Positions 16,003 through 24,516 of a stretch of DNA of 64,000 bases are shown here, piece after piece; within the stretch, counting starts at the first letter, position 1; each line of letters starts with the position of its first letter. The translations under genes were made by a program, and so were the position numbers. Under the pieces are notes generated by a model. The model was not told the origin of the DNA, did no database searches, and was given only the letters and a program-made list of their open reading frames with translations. This DNA comes from Aminobacter ciceronei (GTDB lineage: Bacteria > Pseudomonadota > Alphaproteobacteria > Rhizobiales > Rhizobiaceae), in contig NZ_JACJHY010000002.1 in the NCBI RefSeq assembly GCF_014138625.1, forward strand, positions 186,001 to 250,000, written 5' to 3'.

Positions 16003-16539
16003 ATGGCCGGAAATATCAGGGAGAAAAAACTCACTCCAAAGCAGGAGCGATTTGTCGCGGAATACCTGATCGATTTGAACGCGACACAGGCGGCTATCAG
16101 GGCGGGATATTCGAAGAAGACGGCCGAAAAGATCGGTAGCGAAAACCTCAGCAAACCAGAGGTACGCGCACACATCGACGCGGCCACAGGCAAGCGCCTT
16201 CAGAAAGCCGAGATAACGGGCGAGCGCGTCCTGAATGCAATCGCTGAAATCGCATTCGGCGACATCCGCAAAATGTTCAACGCAGACGGCGCGCTTACCC
16301 GGCCGCAAGACTGGGACGACGAGACGGCTGCGGCTGTTGCCGGCCTGGAGGTGGTCACGGTCAATAAGGGTGAGGGCGTTGTCGAGCACGTTGCCAAGAT
16401 CAAGCGAGCCGATAGGCTGCGCGCTCTCGATATGCTCGCGCGTCACCACTCGCTCTACAACGACAAGTTGGAAGTTAATGTGATTGACAACCTAGCTGAG
16501 CGCGTTGCTCGCGCCAAGAAGCGTGCGACGAATGGCTAA
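16003..16539 (+). CDS. terS: Terminase small subunit
   Basis: Encodes 178 residues. The opening LTPKQERFVAEYLIDLNATQ and AAIRAGYSKKTAEKIGSENL match the Terminase_2 (pfam03592) DNA-binding domain, which recognises the phage packaging site. The C-terminal half, which contacts the large subunit, is more variable. It overlaps the large-subunit gene by eight bases. Confidence 0.92.
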   Translation: MAGNIREKKLTPKQERFVAEYLIDLNATQAAIRAGYSKKTAEKIGSENLSKPEVRAHIDAATGKRLQKAEITGERVLNAIAEIAFGDIRKMFNADGALTRPQDWDDETAAAVAGLEVVTVNKGEGVVEHVAKIKRADRLRALDMLARHHSLYNDKLEVNVIDNLAERVARAKKRATNG

Positions 16540-18013
16540 GGCTGAGCGCACGCCAGACGACGACATCCTCGATGCGGTCGGCCGATACCAGTACGATCCC
16601 GATGGGTGGGCGCGGTTTGCGTTCGATTGGGGCCAGGGGGACCTCAAGGATTATGACGGGCCGCGTGAATGGCAGTCTGATATCAACGGCGTCATCCGCG
16701 ACCATCTGAGTGACCCGACGAAACGATACCAGCCGCTTCAGATTGCGGTCGCGTCCGGCCACGGTATCGGCAAATCTGCCGAGATGGGCATGATCTCGAA
16801 CTGGGCAATGTCCTGCTTCGACGATTGCAAGATCGTCACGACCGCCAACACCGATGGACAGCTGCGCACCAAGACGGCGCCGGAGATCGGCAAGTGGTTT
16901 CGCATGTCGATCACGTCGCATTGGTTCGATGTTCAGTCGACGTCGATTAAGAGCCGCGACAAAAAGCACGCGAACGACTGGCGGCAGGATTTCATACCGT
17001 GGTCAGAACACAACACCGAGGCATTTGCCGGCCTGCACAACAAAGACAAGATCATTGTTCTGCTGTTTGATGAGGCGTCGAAGATCCATGATAAGGTCTG
17101 GGAGGTCGCAGAAGGCGCGCTGACTGACGAAAACACGATCATCATTTGGATCGTGTTCGGCAACCCGACGCGCAACTCAGGCCGATTTCGTGAGTGCTTC
17201 AGGCGGTTTCGCCACCGCTGGGTCAAGCGACAGATCGACAGCCGCACCGTCCCGGGCACGAACAAGGCGTATCTGCAGAAGCTTGTCGACGATAACGGCG
17301 AGGACAGCGACAAGGTAAAGATCCGCGTTCGCGGTCAATTCCCGTCGACCAGTGCCCGACAGATGCTGAACGGCGAGGATATCGAAGCGGCAAGGACGCG
17401 CCATCTTCGGCCAGAGCAATACAACTTTGCCCCCGTCATCTTGGGCGTAGACCCAGCATGGACAGGTGATGACAATCTGGAAATCTATCTAAGGCAGGGG
17501 CTCTACTCCAAGCACTTGCTGACGATCCCCAAGAACGACAACGACGTCCACGTCGCGAATATCATCGCGCGCCTTGAGGACGAGCACCAGGCCGATGCTG
17601 TTTTCGTCGATGGCGGGTATGGGACAGGCATCGTGTCGGCGGGTCGGACGATGGGCCGGTCGTGGCAGCTCGTGTGGTTTGGCGGCGGATCGAGCGACCC
17701 AGGCTTCCTAAACAAGCGAGCTCAGATGTGGGGGCAGGGCATCAAGGACTGGCTCAAGGAAGGCGGCGCGATCGACCCGAAGGACGAGGACCTGTATCAG
17801 GATCTGATCGGACCTGAGACTGTCCCGAGGATCGACGGCAAGATCCAGATGGAGAGCAAGGAAGACATGAAGGAACGCGGCCTACCATCGCCGAACAAGG
17901 GAGATGCGCTCGCGCTGACGTTTGCGCAGCCTGTGGTGAAGAAGGATCGGTCACAGCGCGCCGCCGCTGTTGGCGCCCCGCTGATGGACGAGGATTACAA
18001 CCCGTTCGGGTGA
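16532..18013 (+). CDS. terL: Terminase large subunit
   Basis: Encodes 493 residues from ATG 16532. The N-terminal ATPase carries Walker A GHGIGKS (76-82) and Walker B LLFDEAS (Asp180, Glu181). The C-terminal nuclease domain begins with GVDPAW (Asp307) and includes further acidic residues (FVDGGYGTG). It powers DNA translocation into the procapsid and cuts the concatemer. The start upstream at 16505 lies inside the small-subunit gene and is rejected. Confidence 0.92.
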   Translation: MAKAERTPDDDILDAVGRYQYDPDGWARFAFDWGQGDLKDYDGPREWQSDINGVIRDHLSDPTKRYQPLQIAVASGHGIGKSAEMGMISNWAMSCFDDCKIVTTANTDGQLRTKTAPEIGKWFRMSITSHWFDVQSTSIKSRDKKHANDWRQDFIPWSEHNTEAFAGLHNKDKIIVLLFDEASKIHDKVWEVAEGALTDENTIIIWIVFGNPTRNSGRFRECFRRFRHRWVKRQIDSRTVPGTNKAYLQKLVDDNGEDSDKVKIRVRGQFPSTSARQMLNGEDIEAARTRHLRPEQYNFAPVILGVDPAWTGDDNLEIYLRQGLYSKHLLTIPKNDNDVHVANIIARLEDEHQADAVFVDGGYGTGIVSAGRTMGRSWQLVWFGGGSSDPGFLNKRAQMWGQGIKDWLKEGGAIDPKDEDLYQDLIGPETVPRIDGKIQMESKEDMKERGLPSPNKGDALALTFAQPVVKKDRSQRAAAVGAPLMDEDYNPFG

Positions 18014-18179
18014 GAGTGCGCCCGCTCTCCCTATCTGCCCGATCGGGCAGCACGCCAACCATCCGGCGACAGTTCGGGAGAGCGTGGCGACTTTGCGCTG
18101 TCAGGATTAACACCACCCGTTCAGCCAATCAACCATCGGCGAGTAAGCATCGCGGGATCGTCACCGTAGGATGCTCCTC

Positions 18180-18392
18180 ATGTGCATGTTCGATACGCCT
18201 AAGGCCCCTGACAAGCCGCAGCTGCCGCCTGAGTATGCGGCCATGCGTCAGCCCGACCGCTCCCAGGTGGCCGGCGACGTGTCGAGCCGCGTCAGGGATC
18301 GCGCACGCGCTGCAACCGGGACGCTGCTCACCTCGGGCTCTGGCGTCACGTCGGCTGCACCGACCCAGAAAAAGACGCTGCTCGGCGCCTGA
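18180..18392 (+). CDS. Small virion-region protein
   Basis: Encodes 70 residues from ATG 18180, with AGGA ten bases before; three more codons are possible upstream. It begins MCMFDTPKAP and ends TSAAPTQKKTLLGA, a pattern found in short podovirus proteins encoded next to the portal gene. It is likely a minor structural protein; the exact role is unknown. Confidence 0.6.
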   Translation: MCMFDTPKAPDKPQLPPEYAAMRQPDRSQVAGDVSSRVRDRARAATGTLLTSGSGVTSAAPTQKKTLLGA

Positions 18393-18403
18393 GGTCATCG
18401 TTC

Positions 18404-20080
18404 GTGGAAACCAAGCGCCAGTACCATGACCGCCGTCTCCAGTCTCTGAAGGAGATGCGCAACCCGTGGGAGGCGCATTGGAGCGAGCTTGCCGAGTTCA
18501 ACGCACCGTCGCGCCTGCGCTTGACGCTGAACCACAGCGAAGGCCGACCGTCGCGCAAGAAGATCGTCGACAGCACCGGCACGTTCGGCCTGCGCACGCT
18601 CGCCAGCGGCATGCATTCGGGCATCACGTCGCCTGCTCGCCCTTGGTTCCGGCTCACCACCTATGACCCGGAGATGCGCGATTTTGCCCCGGTTAAGACT
18701 TACCTGAGCTCCGTCGAAACCCGGATGCGAGAGGTGTTCCAGTCGTCGAACATCTACAATTCGTTCCATTGGGGATACGGGGATCTCGGACTGTTCGGCC
18801 AGTCCTGCGGCCTGCTGGTCGAGGATGCCGACAAGGTTATCCGCATGATCCAGCTGCTGCACGGATCGTTCTGGATAGCGCGTGATGATGCGGGCAGGGC
18901 ATCGACGCTCTATCGTCAATTCTCGTGGTCGGTCGAGCGCATCGTCAAACGGTTCGGCCTGGACAAGGTCAGCAACACGGTCAAGCGCTGCTACGACAAG
19001 GGCGATTACGACGAACGGTTCACGATCAATCACGCGGTCGAGCCGCGCCACGATCGAGATGTCACCAAGATCGATAAGCGCAACAAGCCGTGGACTTCCA
19101 ATTATTGGGAGGACGGCGCGCGGCCGATCTATGGCAGCGGAATGCTTGAAGAAAGCGGCTTCGATAGCAATCCGATCATCTCGCCGCCGTGGGAGCTCGT
19201 CGCCGAAGATCACTACGCGACATCACCTGGCATGGATGCGCTGCCCGATGTGAAGATGCTGCAGACGATGCAGCTGCGGTCTGGCGAGGCGATCGAGAAG
19301 AAGGTGCGCCCGCCCATGAAAGGGCCGATGTCACTGAAGAACAACCCGGCATCGCTCATGCCTGGCTCGGTGACCTATGTCGATGACCCTACCGGGCGCG
19401 GCTATACCGCGGCGATCGAGGTCAACCTGTCGCTGGCGGAACTGGAAAACAAGATCCAGACGACGAGCCAGCGTATCGAGCGCGCGTACTATGCAGACCT
19501 GTTCCTGATGCTGTCGCAGATGGAAGGCATCCAGCCGCGCAACCAGTTCGAGATCGCAGAGCGCAAGGAAGAAAAACTGCTCGCGCTCGGGCCGGTCCTC
19601 GAAAACATCTACGGCGGCCAGTTGGCGCCGACGATCGACCGCACCTACGACATCATGGAGGCGCGCCGCCTGTTCCCGCCTGCGCCACCTGAATTACAGG
19701 GGCAGGATCTCAAGATTGAGTATATCTCGATGCTCGCCCAGGCGCAGAAGGCGGTTTCGACCGGCTCGATCGAGCGCCTGTTCTCGTTTGCCGGCAACCT
19801 GGCCGCCGTCAACCCCGAAGTCCTCGACAAGATCGATATGGACGAGGGTGTCGACATTTACGGCGATATGCTCGGCTCGCCTCCGTCCGTCATCGTTCCT
19901 GACGAGGAGGTCGCGAAGAAGCGCGAAGCCCGCGCCCAGCGCAAGGCCCAGGCTGAGAACGCCGCGAATGCTGCTGCTATGGCGCCGGCTGTCAAGCAGG
20001 GCGCCGATGCTGCGCGCCTGCTGAGCGAGGTCGACACGGGCGGCGGTGGCTCCGTGCTGCAGCAACTGGGGATAGGGTGA
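18404..20080 (+). CDS. Head-to-tail connector (portal) protein
   Basis: Encodes 558 residues from GTG 18404. Similarity to the Head-tail connector family (pfam12236) of T7/BPP-1-type podoviruses is evident in TFGLRTLASGMHSGITSPARP, HWGYGDLGLFGQSCGLLVE and NPIISPPWELVAEDHYATSPG. Twelve copies form the ring through which DNA enters and leaves the head and to which the tail attaches. The C-terminal tail is Ala/Gln-rich. It overlaps the next start as TGATG. Confidence 0.92.
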   Translation: METKRQYHDRRLQSLKEMRNPWEAHWSELAEFNAPSRLRLTLNHSEGRPSRKKIVDSTGTFGLRTLASGMHSGITSPARPWFRLTTYDPEMRDFAPVKTYLSSVETRMREVFQSSNIYNSFHWGYGDLGLFGQSCGLLVEDADKVIRMIQLLHGSFWIARDDAGRASTLYRQFSWSVERIVKRFGLDKVSNTVKRCYDKGDYDERFTINHAVEPRHDRDVTKIDKRNKPWTSNYWEDGARPIYGSGMLEESGFDSNPIISPPWELVAEDHYATSPGMDALPDVKMLQTMQLRSGEAIEKKVRPPMKGPMSLKNNPASLMPGSVTYVDDPTGRGYTAAIEVNLSLAELENKIQTTSQRIERAYYADLFLMLSQMEGIQPRNQFEIAERKEEKLLALGPVLENIYGGQLAPTIDRTYDIMEARRLFPPAPPELQGQDLKIEYISMLAQAQKAVSTGSIERLFSFAGNLAAVNPEVLDKIDMDEGVDIYGDMLGSPPSVIVPDEEVAKKREARAQRKAQAENAANAAAMAPAVKQGADAARLLSEVDTGGGGSVLQQLGIG

Positions 20081-20301
20081 TGTTTCCGCCGAAGCCGGTC
20101 CCGACAGTTGAGATCGTGAACCACAGCGAGCGGTACGTACTGTTTTCGGATGGCGTCACATCTCCGATCACGACCTATTTCGACGATGAAGGCGAGGAAT
20201 GCGACTACGACGACGCTGTCGTTTTCGTCGCCGGGGATGACGCACATGGGTGGTGGACGATCACCATACCGGACGACGAGGTCGAGGTGGTGCTGCATTG
20301 A
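20080..20301 (+). CDS. Phage hypothetical protein
   Basis: Encodes 73 residues, strongly acidic (DDEGEECDYDDAV and DDEVEVV), beta-rich. Its start fuses with the portal stop and its stop with the following TTG start. No known family. Confidence 0.55.
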   Translation: MFPPKPVPTVEIVNHSERYVLFSDGVTSPITTYFDDEGEECDYDDAVVFVAGDDAHGWWTITIPDDEVEVVLH

Positions 20302-20633
20302 GCGACCAGGCCAATTTGACCGAACAACTATCTAAGGACCAAGGATTGCAGCGCGACCAGGTCATCAGTGATTTGGAAGCAGTGTTGCGATTACCGCATG
20401 GCAGGCGAGTTATGTTGCGGGTTCTGGAGCGATGCGGCGTTTATCGCACTGCATTCACGGGCGACAGAGCGACGACTGACCTGAGGCTAGGCGAGCAGAA
20501 CATCGGTTTGTGGCTGATCGCTCAGATGGATTTGGTGGACCTGACCGAGTACCCGCGCCTGATCTTGGAGAGGGCGCAGAAAAAGGCGGAAGACAAGGGA
20601 ACGGTGCATGTTTCTGAATTGGATGAAGAATAA
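20298..20633 (+). CDS. Bbp19-like phage protein
   Basis: Encodes 111 residues, starting at TTG 20298, which overlaps the preceding stop (TTGA). The segment RRVMLRVLERCGVYRTAF and GEQNIGLWLI match the Bbp19 family named after Bordetella phage BPP-1. Its position after the portal gene agrees with that phage. The precise function in the head is not established. Confidence 0.75.
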   Translation: MSDQANLTEQLSKDQGLQRDQVISDLEAVLRLPHGRRVMLRVLERCGVYRTAFTGDRATTDLRLGEQNIGLWLIAQMDLVDLTEYPRLILERAQKKAEDKGTVHVSELDEE

Positions 20634-21384
20634 GCCGGTTTACGGCGCGGAAGATGGAACCGGCGCGGGCGATCCGCCTGCCGTCGTCGTCACGCCGCCT
20701 GCCGATGCCGGCTCGGTTCTGTATCCCGATGACCCCAAGGTCGAGCCTACGGTTGAGCCCGGCACCGAAAAGCCTGCCGGCGATGCGCCCACCGAGTGGA
20801 AGGAATACGCTCCCGATCCGGCGAAGACGGACGAGGAGAACGCCGCCGCCAAGGCTGAGCACGACAAGACCAAGCCCGCCGCCGACGATCCCGCTGACAA
20901 GGTGCCTGAGGATGGCAAATACGTCCTCAAGATGCCCGAAGGCGTCGAGGTCGATCAGGAATTGCTCGACGAGCTGTCGCCCGAGTTCAAGGCGGCTGGT
21001 CTGACTGGCAAGCAGGCCCAGGCCCTGACCGACAAGTTCATCGCCAAGCAGCAGGCTCGCATGAAGGCGCAGGGCGAGGGCTGGGCCAAGACGGTTTCCG
21101 ACTGGGTCGACGAGGCCAAGAAGGACCCAGAGATCGGCGGCGCCAACTGGGACGGCACGGTGAAGACCGCCAGCGGCGTCGTTGGCCGGTTCGGTAACGA
21201 TGCACTCAAAGAATACCTGAACGCTTCGGGGGCAGGCAACCATCCCGAAATGATCCGTTTCATGGCGAAGGTCGGTGCCGTGATCGGTGAAGACAACCCG
21301 GCCATCAGCGAAACCCCTGGGAAAAAGGTCGCGGCTGACACCGCCTCGATCCTCTATCCCGATGACAAACCGAAGGGCAAATAA
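20608..21384 (+). CDS. Putative scaffolding protein
   Basis: Encodes 258 residues, acidic, with long Pro/Lys/Ala-rich disordered stretches and a helical C-terminal half, the usual layout of scaffolds that lie between portal and capsid genes. AAGGGAA precedes ATG 20608, although the gene overlaps the Bbp19-like gene by 26 bases. A short motif recurs at both ends: SVLYPDD near residue 36 and TASILYPDD at the C-terminus, and again at the end of the gene at 23621. Confidence 0.75.
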   Translation: MFLNWMKNKPVYGAEDGTGAGDPPAVVVTPPADAGSVLYPDDPKVEPTVEPGTEKPAGDAPTEWKEYAPDPAKTDEENAAAKAEHDKTKPAADDPADKVPEDGKYVLKMPEGVEVDQELLDELSPEFKAAGLTGKQAQALTDKFIAKQQARMKAQGEGWAKTVSDWVDEAKKDPEIGGANWDGTVKTASGVVGRFGNDALKEYLNASGAGNHPEMIRFMAKVGAVIGEDNPAISETPGKKVAADTASILYPDDKPKGK

Positions 21385-21386
21385 CG

Positions 21387-22394
21387 ATGGCAACTCTGTC
21401 GTCCACCTACATCAACCTGATCGACGTTCACAAGCAGAACGACCCGGCCATCGGCGAAGTGATCGAAGTTCTGAAGCATCAGAACCCGATCCTCGACGAC
21501 GCTGTTGCCATGGAGTGCAACAACGGCTCCTCGCACAAGCACGCGATCCGCACCGGCCTTCCGACCCCGGCATGGGGCGCGCTCTACAAGGGCATCCCTC
21601 AGTCCAAGTCCTCGCTGCAGGCTGTCGAAGACACCACTGGTTTCCTTGAAGCCCGTTCGGGTGTCGACACGCGCGTACTGAAGATGTCGAAGAACCCAGC
21701 CCAGCTTCGGCTTGGCGAGGCGAATTCGCACCTTGAGGCGATGAACCAGGAGATGGCAACCGGCCTGTTCTACCATGACACGGCGACCACCCCGGAGAAG
21801 TTCAAGGGTCTGGCGGCGCGCTACGGCGTGATCGGCGGCGGCGGCGCTGGGAACCAGATCGTCGACGCAGGTGGCGGCGCTGGTGCCGATAAGACTTCGA
21901 TCTGGTTCGTCACGTGGGGCGACCATGCCACGCACCTCCTTTTCCCAGAGGGCAGCAAGGCAGGCGTGCAGCGTGAGGACAAGGGCGAACAGCGCGTTCT
22001 CGACGACCAGAACAATGCCTTCTACGTCAAGGAGGAGGTGTTCACCTGGCACATGGGTGTTGCCGTCAAGGACTGGCGCTACAACGCGCGCATCGCCAAC
22101 CTGAAGGCGGCCGATGTCGCTGCCGGCTCGGTCGATCTCTACAAGTGGATGCGTCTCGCATACTGGAAGCTCCAGTCTCGCCGCATGGACGGCAAGACCA
22201 GCCGCATCGCGATCTATTGCAACCGAGACACCCTTGCCGCTCTCGACGGCCTGTCGACCGGCAACGGCACTGCGGCAAACGCAGCGCTCCAGCTGCAGCG
22301 CCGCGAACTGGAAGGGCAGGAAGTGCTGACGTATCGCGGCATCCCGATCCGCGAAACGGACGCCATCCTGAACACTGAAGCTCAGGTCGTTTGA
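21387..22394 (+). CDS. Major capsid protein (BPP-1-like)
   Basis: Encodes 335 residues, with a consistent position two bases after the scaffold. Features such as ILDDAVAMECNNGSSHKHAIR, SKNPAQLRLGEANSHLEAM and YCNRDTLAALDG recur in BPP-1-like major capsid proteins of the HK97 fold. It builds the icosahedral shell. A strong hairpin follows the stop, which may reduce expression of downstream genes relative to the shell protein. Confidence 0.85.
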   Translation: MATLSSTYINLIDVHKQNDPAIGEVIEVLKHQNPILDDAVAMECNNGSSHKHAIRTGLPTPAWGALYKGIPQSKSSLQAVEDTTGFLEARSGVDTRVLKMSKNPAQLRLGEANSHLEAMNQEMATGLFYHDTATTPEKFKGLAARYGVIGGGGAGNQIVDAGGGAGADKTSIWFVTWGDHATHLLFPEGSKAGVQREDKGEQRVLDDQNNAFYVKEEVFTWHMGVAVKDWRYNARIANLKAADVAAGSVDLYKWMRLAYWKLQSRRMDGKTSRIAIYCNRDTLAALDGLSTGNGTAANAALQLQRRELEGQEVLTYRGIPIRETDAILNTEAQVV

Positions 22395-22419
22395 TCTGAG
22401 TGATGTGATTTGCGCAATG

Positions 22420-22442
22420 CCCGGTGCGATGGTCGCACCGGG
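22420..22442 (+). terminator. Perfect hairpin after the major capsid gene
   Basis: CCCGGTGCGA pairs with TCGCACCGGG around a 3-base loop. No T tract follows, so it is more likely an attenuator or mRNA-stabilising element than a full terminator. Confidence 0.55.
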
Positions 22443-22472
22443 AACCCTGATTTGCTGAGGAAGGCAATCAAA

Positions 22473-22916
22473 ATGATCTTCGACAAAACCCTCCAGTTCT
22501 CCGACGCCCAGGCGGTCACCGTCTCGGCGAAGTCGACGAACGCGATCAACTTCAACGCTGTTGGCCGCGTCTATGGCGCCGCGGCCGATCTGTCGCGCGA
22601 TGTCGCCAAGTCGCTGAAGATCCCGCTGCTGATCCAGGTCGTCGAGACTTTCGACACGGCTGCGGAAGACGGCACGCTGAAGATCGATATTCAGCTCGAC
22701 AGCACTGACACGTTCACGCCCGACAAGACGATCACGATCGGCACGTTCACCGAGGCCGAGCTCGTCGCCGGCTTTCAGGTTCCGTGGACGCTGCTGCCCC
22801 AGGGCATCAATCTCCAGTACGCCCAGCTGTATTTCACGGTTGGCGGCGCTGGTGCGTTCACGGCTGGCAAGATCACGGCGGGCATCGTCGGGTCCGTCCA
22901 GACGAACGGGGTCTAA
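22473..22916 (+). CDS. Bbp16-like capsid cement protein
   Basis: Encodes 147 residues from ATG 22473 after GAGGAAGG. The N-terminal MIFDKTLQFSDAQAVT resembles the cement protein Bbp16 of phage BPP-1, which decorates the capsid and stabilises its joints. The C-terminus ends in a Gly-rich beta region. A longer frame from 22410 would start inside the hairpin and is rejected. Confidence 0.8.
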   Translation: MIFDKTLQFSDAQAVTVSAKSTNAINFNAVGRVYGAAADLSRDVAKSLKIPLLIQVVETFDTAAEDGTLKIDIQLDSTDTFTPDKTITIGTFTEAELVAGFQVPWTLLPQGINLQYAQLYFTVGGAGAFTAGKITAGIVGSVQTNGV

Positions 22917-22919
22917 GCC

Positions 22920-23270
22920 ATGAAGGTCCGCGCAACCCAGCGGGGCTACTACGGCGGCATGATCCGCGAGGAGGGGGCAAAATTCTCCCTCGCTCAGCCC
23001 GAAGACTTCAGCAAGTCGTGGATGGAAAAGACCGGCTCCGCCGATCCGCTCGACCATGACGACGACGGCAAGAAGGGCGGATCGCTGCCGGCCGGCAAGC
23101 CGACCGCCGCCGAACGTATCGCCCTCGCGAAGGAACTGACCGGCCGCGACGACATCAAGACGGCGAAGGAAGCCGACGCGATCCTCGCCGCTGCTGGCGA
23201 TCCTGATCCCGCCATCGACGAGCCGGCGCCGTTCTCGGACGACACGCCGATCGAGGCCGTCGAGGACTGA
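22920..23270 (+). CDS. Phage structural-region hypothetical protein
   Basis: Encodes 116 residues. The start KVRATQRGYYGGMIREEGAKF and SWMEK resemble a short beta-barrel found in many phage head-region proteins. The C-terminal half is acidic and Ala-rich. Precise role unknown. Confidence 0.6.
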   Translation: MKVRATQRGYYGGMIREEGAKFSLAQPEDFSKSWMEKTGSADPLDHDDDGKKGGSLPAGKPTAAERIALAKELTGRDDIKTAKEADAILAAAGDPDPAIDEPAPFSDDTPIEAVED

Positions 23271-23276
23271 CCAGCG

Positions 23277-23294
23277 GGGCGGCTTCGGCCGCCC
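23277..23294 (+). terminator. UUCG-type hairpin between head genes
   Basis: GGGCGGC-TTCG-GCCGCCC forms a very stable tetraloop stem in the 51-base gap after the gene at 22920. The following bases (TGTTCTCC) are only weakly T-rich, so attenuation or RNA stabilisation is as likely as termination. Confidence 0.5.
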
Positions 23295-23321
23295 TGTTCT
23301 CCTTCCATGTGAGGATCACGG

Positions 23322-23615
23322 ATGCCCGCTTCCCAAATCGATCTGCTCGTCAACGTCGCCGCGTCAGGCTCTGCGAAAGCTGTAGCCTTTGGCGGGCGTT
23401 ATCTCATGGTTGCAACCGGCACGTTCAGCGGCGCGACAGTCAAGGTCCAGATGCTTGGCCCTGACGGCGTGACGTATGTCGATGTTCCGAGCGCGAGCCT
23501 GACCGCAGCTGGTAGCGCCGTGGTCTATCTGCCGTGGGGCTGCACCGTAAAGGGCGTGATCTCCAGTGGCCCGCCTACCGGGATTTATCTGTCGCTCTAC
23601 CGCATGGAGGACTGA
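23322..23615 (+). CDS. Phage structural-region hypothetical protein
   Basis: Encodes 97 residues, beta-rich and Gly/Val-rich, with an opening SQIDLLVNVAASGS, seen in small head-decoration-type proteins. Its place between the cement and tail tubular genes supports a structural role, but none is proven. Confidence 0.55.
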   Translation: MPASQIDLLVNVAASGSAKAVAFGGRYLMVATGTFSGATVKVQMLGPDGVTYVDVPSASLTAAGSAVVYLPWGCTVKGVISSGPPTGIYLSLYRMED

Positions 23616-23620
23616 TCTCC

Positions 23621-23914
23621 ATGAAGATGCAGGATCTCGGCAGGAAATACAGCGAGCCGTCCGTCGTCTCCGACAAGCCGTCGAGCGAGAAATACTATCC
23701 GTCCATCTACCTCGACAAGGAGCAGATGAGCGCGGCCGGCCTGAGCCGATCGCAGGCGGGCGACGAACTGCAGATGATTGCCAAGGTGCGCGTGCGCTCG
23801 AAAAGCGACAGCATCAGCGGCGGCGGCAGCGTCGACCTGGAAATCGTCGAGGCGGCGTTTGAGGCGGCGCCCGAGGGCAAGGACACTGCCTCTATCCTGT
23901 ACGGTGACGACTGA
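23621..23914 (+). CDS. Putative capsid staple-like protein
   Basis: Encodes 97 residues from ATG 23621, with GGAGG ten bases before. The pattern YYPSIYLDKEQM...VRSKSDSISGGGSVDLEI resembles small capsid staple proteins described in other tailed phages. It ends in TASILYGDD, almost the same as the C-terminus of the scaffold (TASILYPDD), hinting at a shared docking tail. It overlaps the next gene by one base. Confidence 0.55.
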   Translation: MKMQDLGRKYSEPSVVSDKPSSEKYYPSIYLDKEQMSAAGLSRSQAGDELQMIAKVRVRSKSDSISGGGSVDLEIVEAAFEAAPEGKDTASILYGDD

Positions 23915-24516
23915 TGACCTCCGTCGTCTCGATCTGCAATCTCGCCCTGTCGAACCTCGCCAAGGACAACATCCAAGACCTGGACGAGGCCAGCACCGAG
24001 GCCAAGCTCTGCAAGCAGTTCTATGAGCATTCGCGCGACACGCTGCTGCAGGCGTTCCCGTGGCGGTTTGCTCGCAAGACTAGCTCGCTCGCCGAAGTCA
24101 CGAACACCAAGGATAGGCGCTGGGCCTACGCCTACAAGCGCCCGACCGACTGCCTCAAGGTTCGCCGGGTCACTGACGAGGGGCAAGGTGACTATCTGGA
24201 CTACGGCGACGGTGCCGTCGCTGGCGGCTATGCCTACGACATCGAGGGCACAACGCTGTTCTGCGATCTGTCGCCCGCGTTCCTCGACTACACCTGCCGC
24301 GTCGACGACGTGACGAAATTCCCGCCGCTATTTGTCGAGGCGCTTGCTTGGCACCTGGCCGTTCGCCTTGCCATGCCACTCACCCGCGACCCGAAGATCC
24401 GCGCCGACGCATTCCAGCTTGCGACCAGGATGCAGAGCGAGGCCGCCGCGGCTGACGCGAACGAGGTCCGAGAGACTTCGGATTATCCGGCTGAGATGAT
24501 GGAAGCGCGTTCCTGA
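23914..24516 (+). CDS. Tail tubular protein A-like head-tail adaptor
   Basis: Encodes 200 residues. The segment SICNLALSNLAKDNIQDLDEAS, then LLQAFPWRFARK, is characteristic of the T7 gp11 / P22 gp4-like adaptor family, which binds below the portal. It overlaps the preceding gene by 1 base and the next gene by 1 base. Confidence 0.82.
   Translation: MTSVVSICNLALSNLAKDNIQDLDEASTEAKLCKQFYEHSRDTLLQAFPWRFARKTSSLAEVTNTKDRRWAYAYKRPTDCLKVRRVTDEGQGDYLDYGDGAVAGGYAYDIEGTTLFCDLSPAFLDYTCRVDDVTKFPPLFVEALAWHLAVRLAMPLTRDPKIRADAFQLATRMQSEAAAADANEVRETSDYPAEMMEARS

Noticed and set aside
15834-16193. Leftward 119-codon frame through the terminase start
   Set aside because: It overlaps the terminase small-subunit gene and its composition fits an antisense shadow. 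A 40-codon part in the AT-rich gap (15834-15956) remains possible but unsupported.
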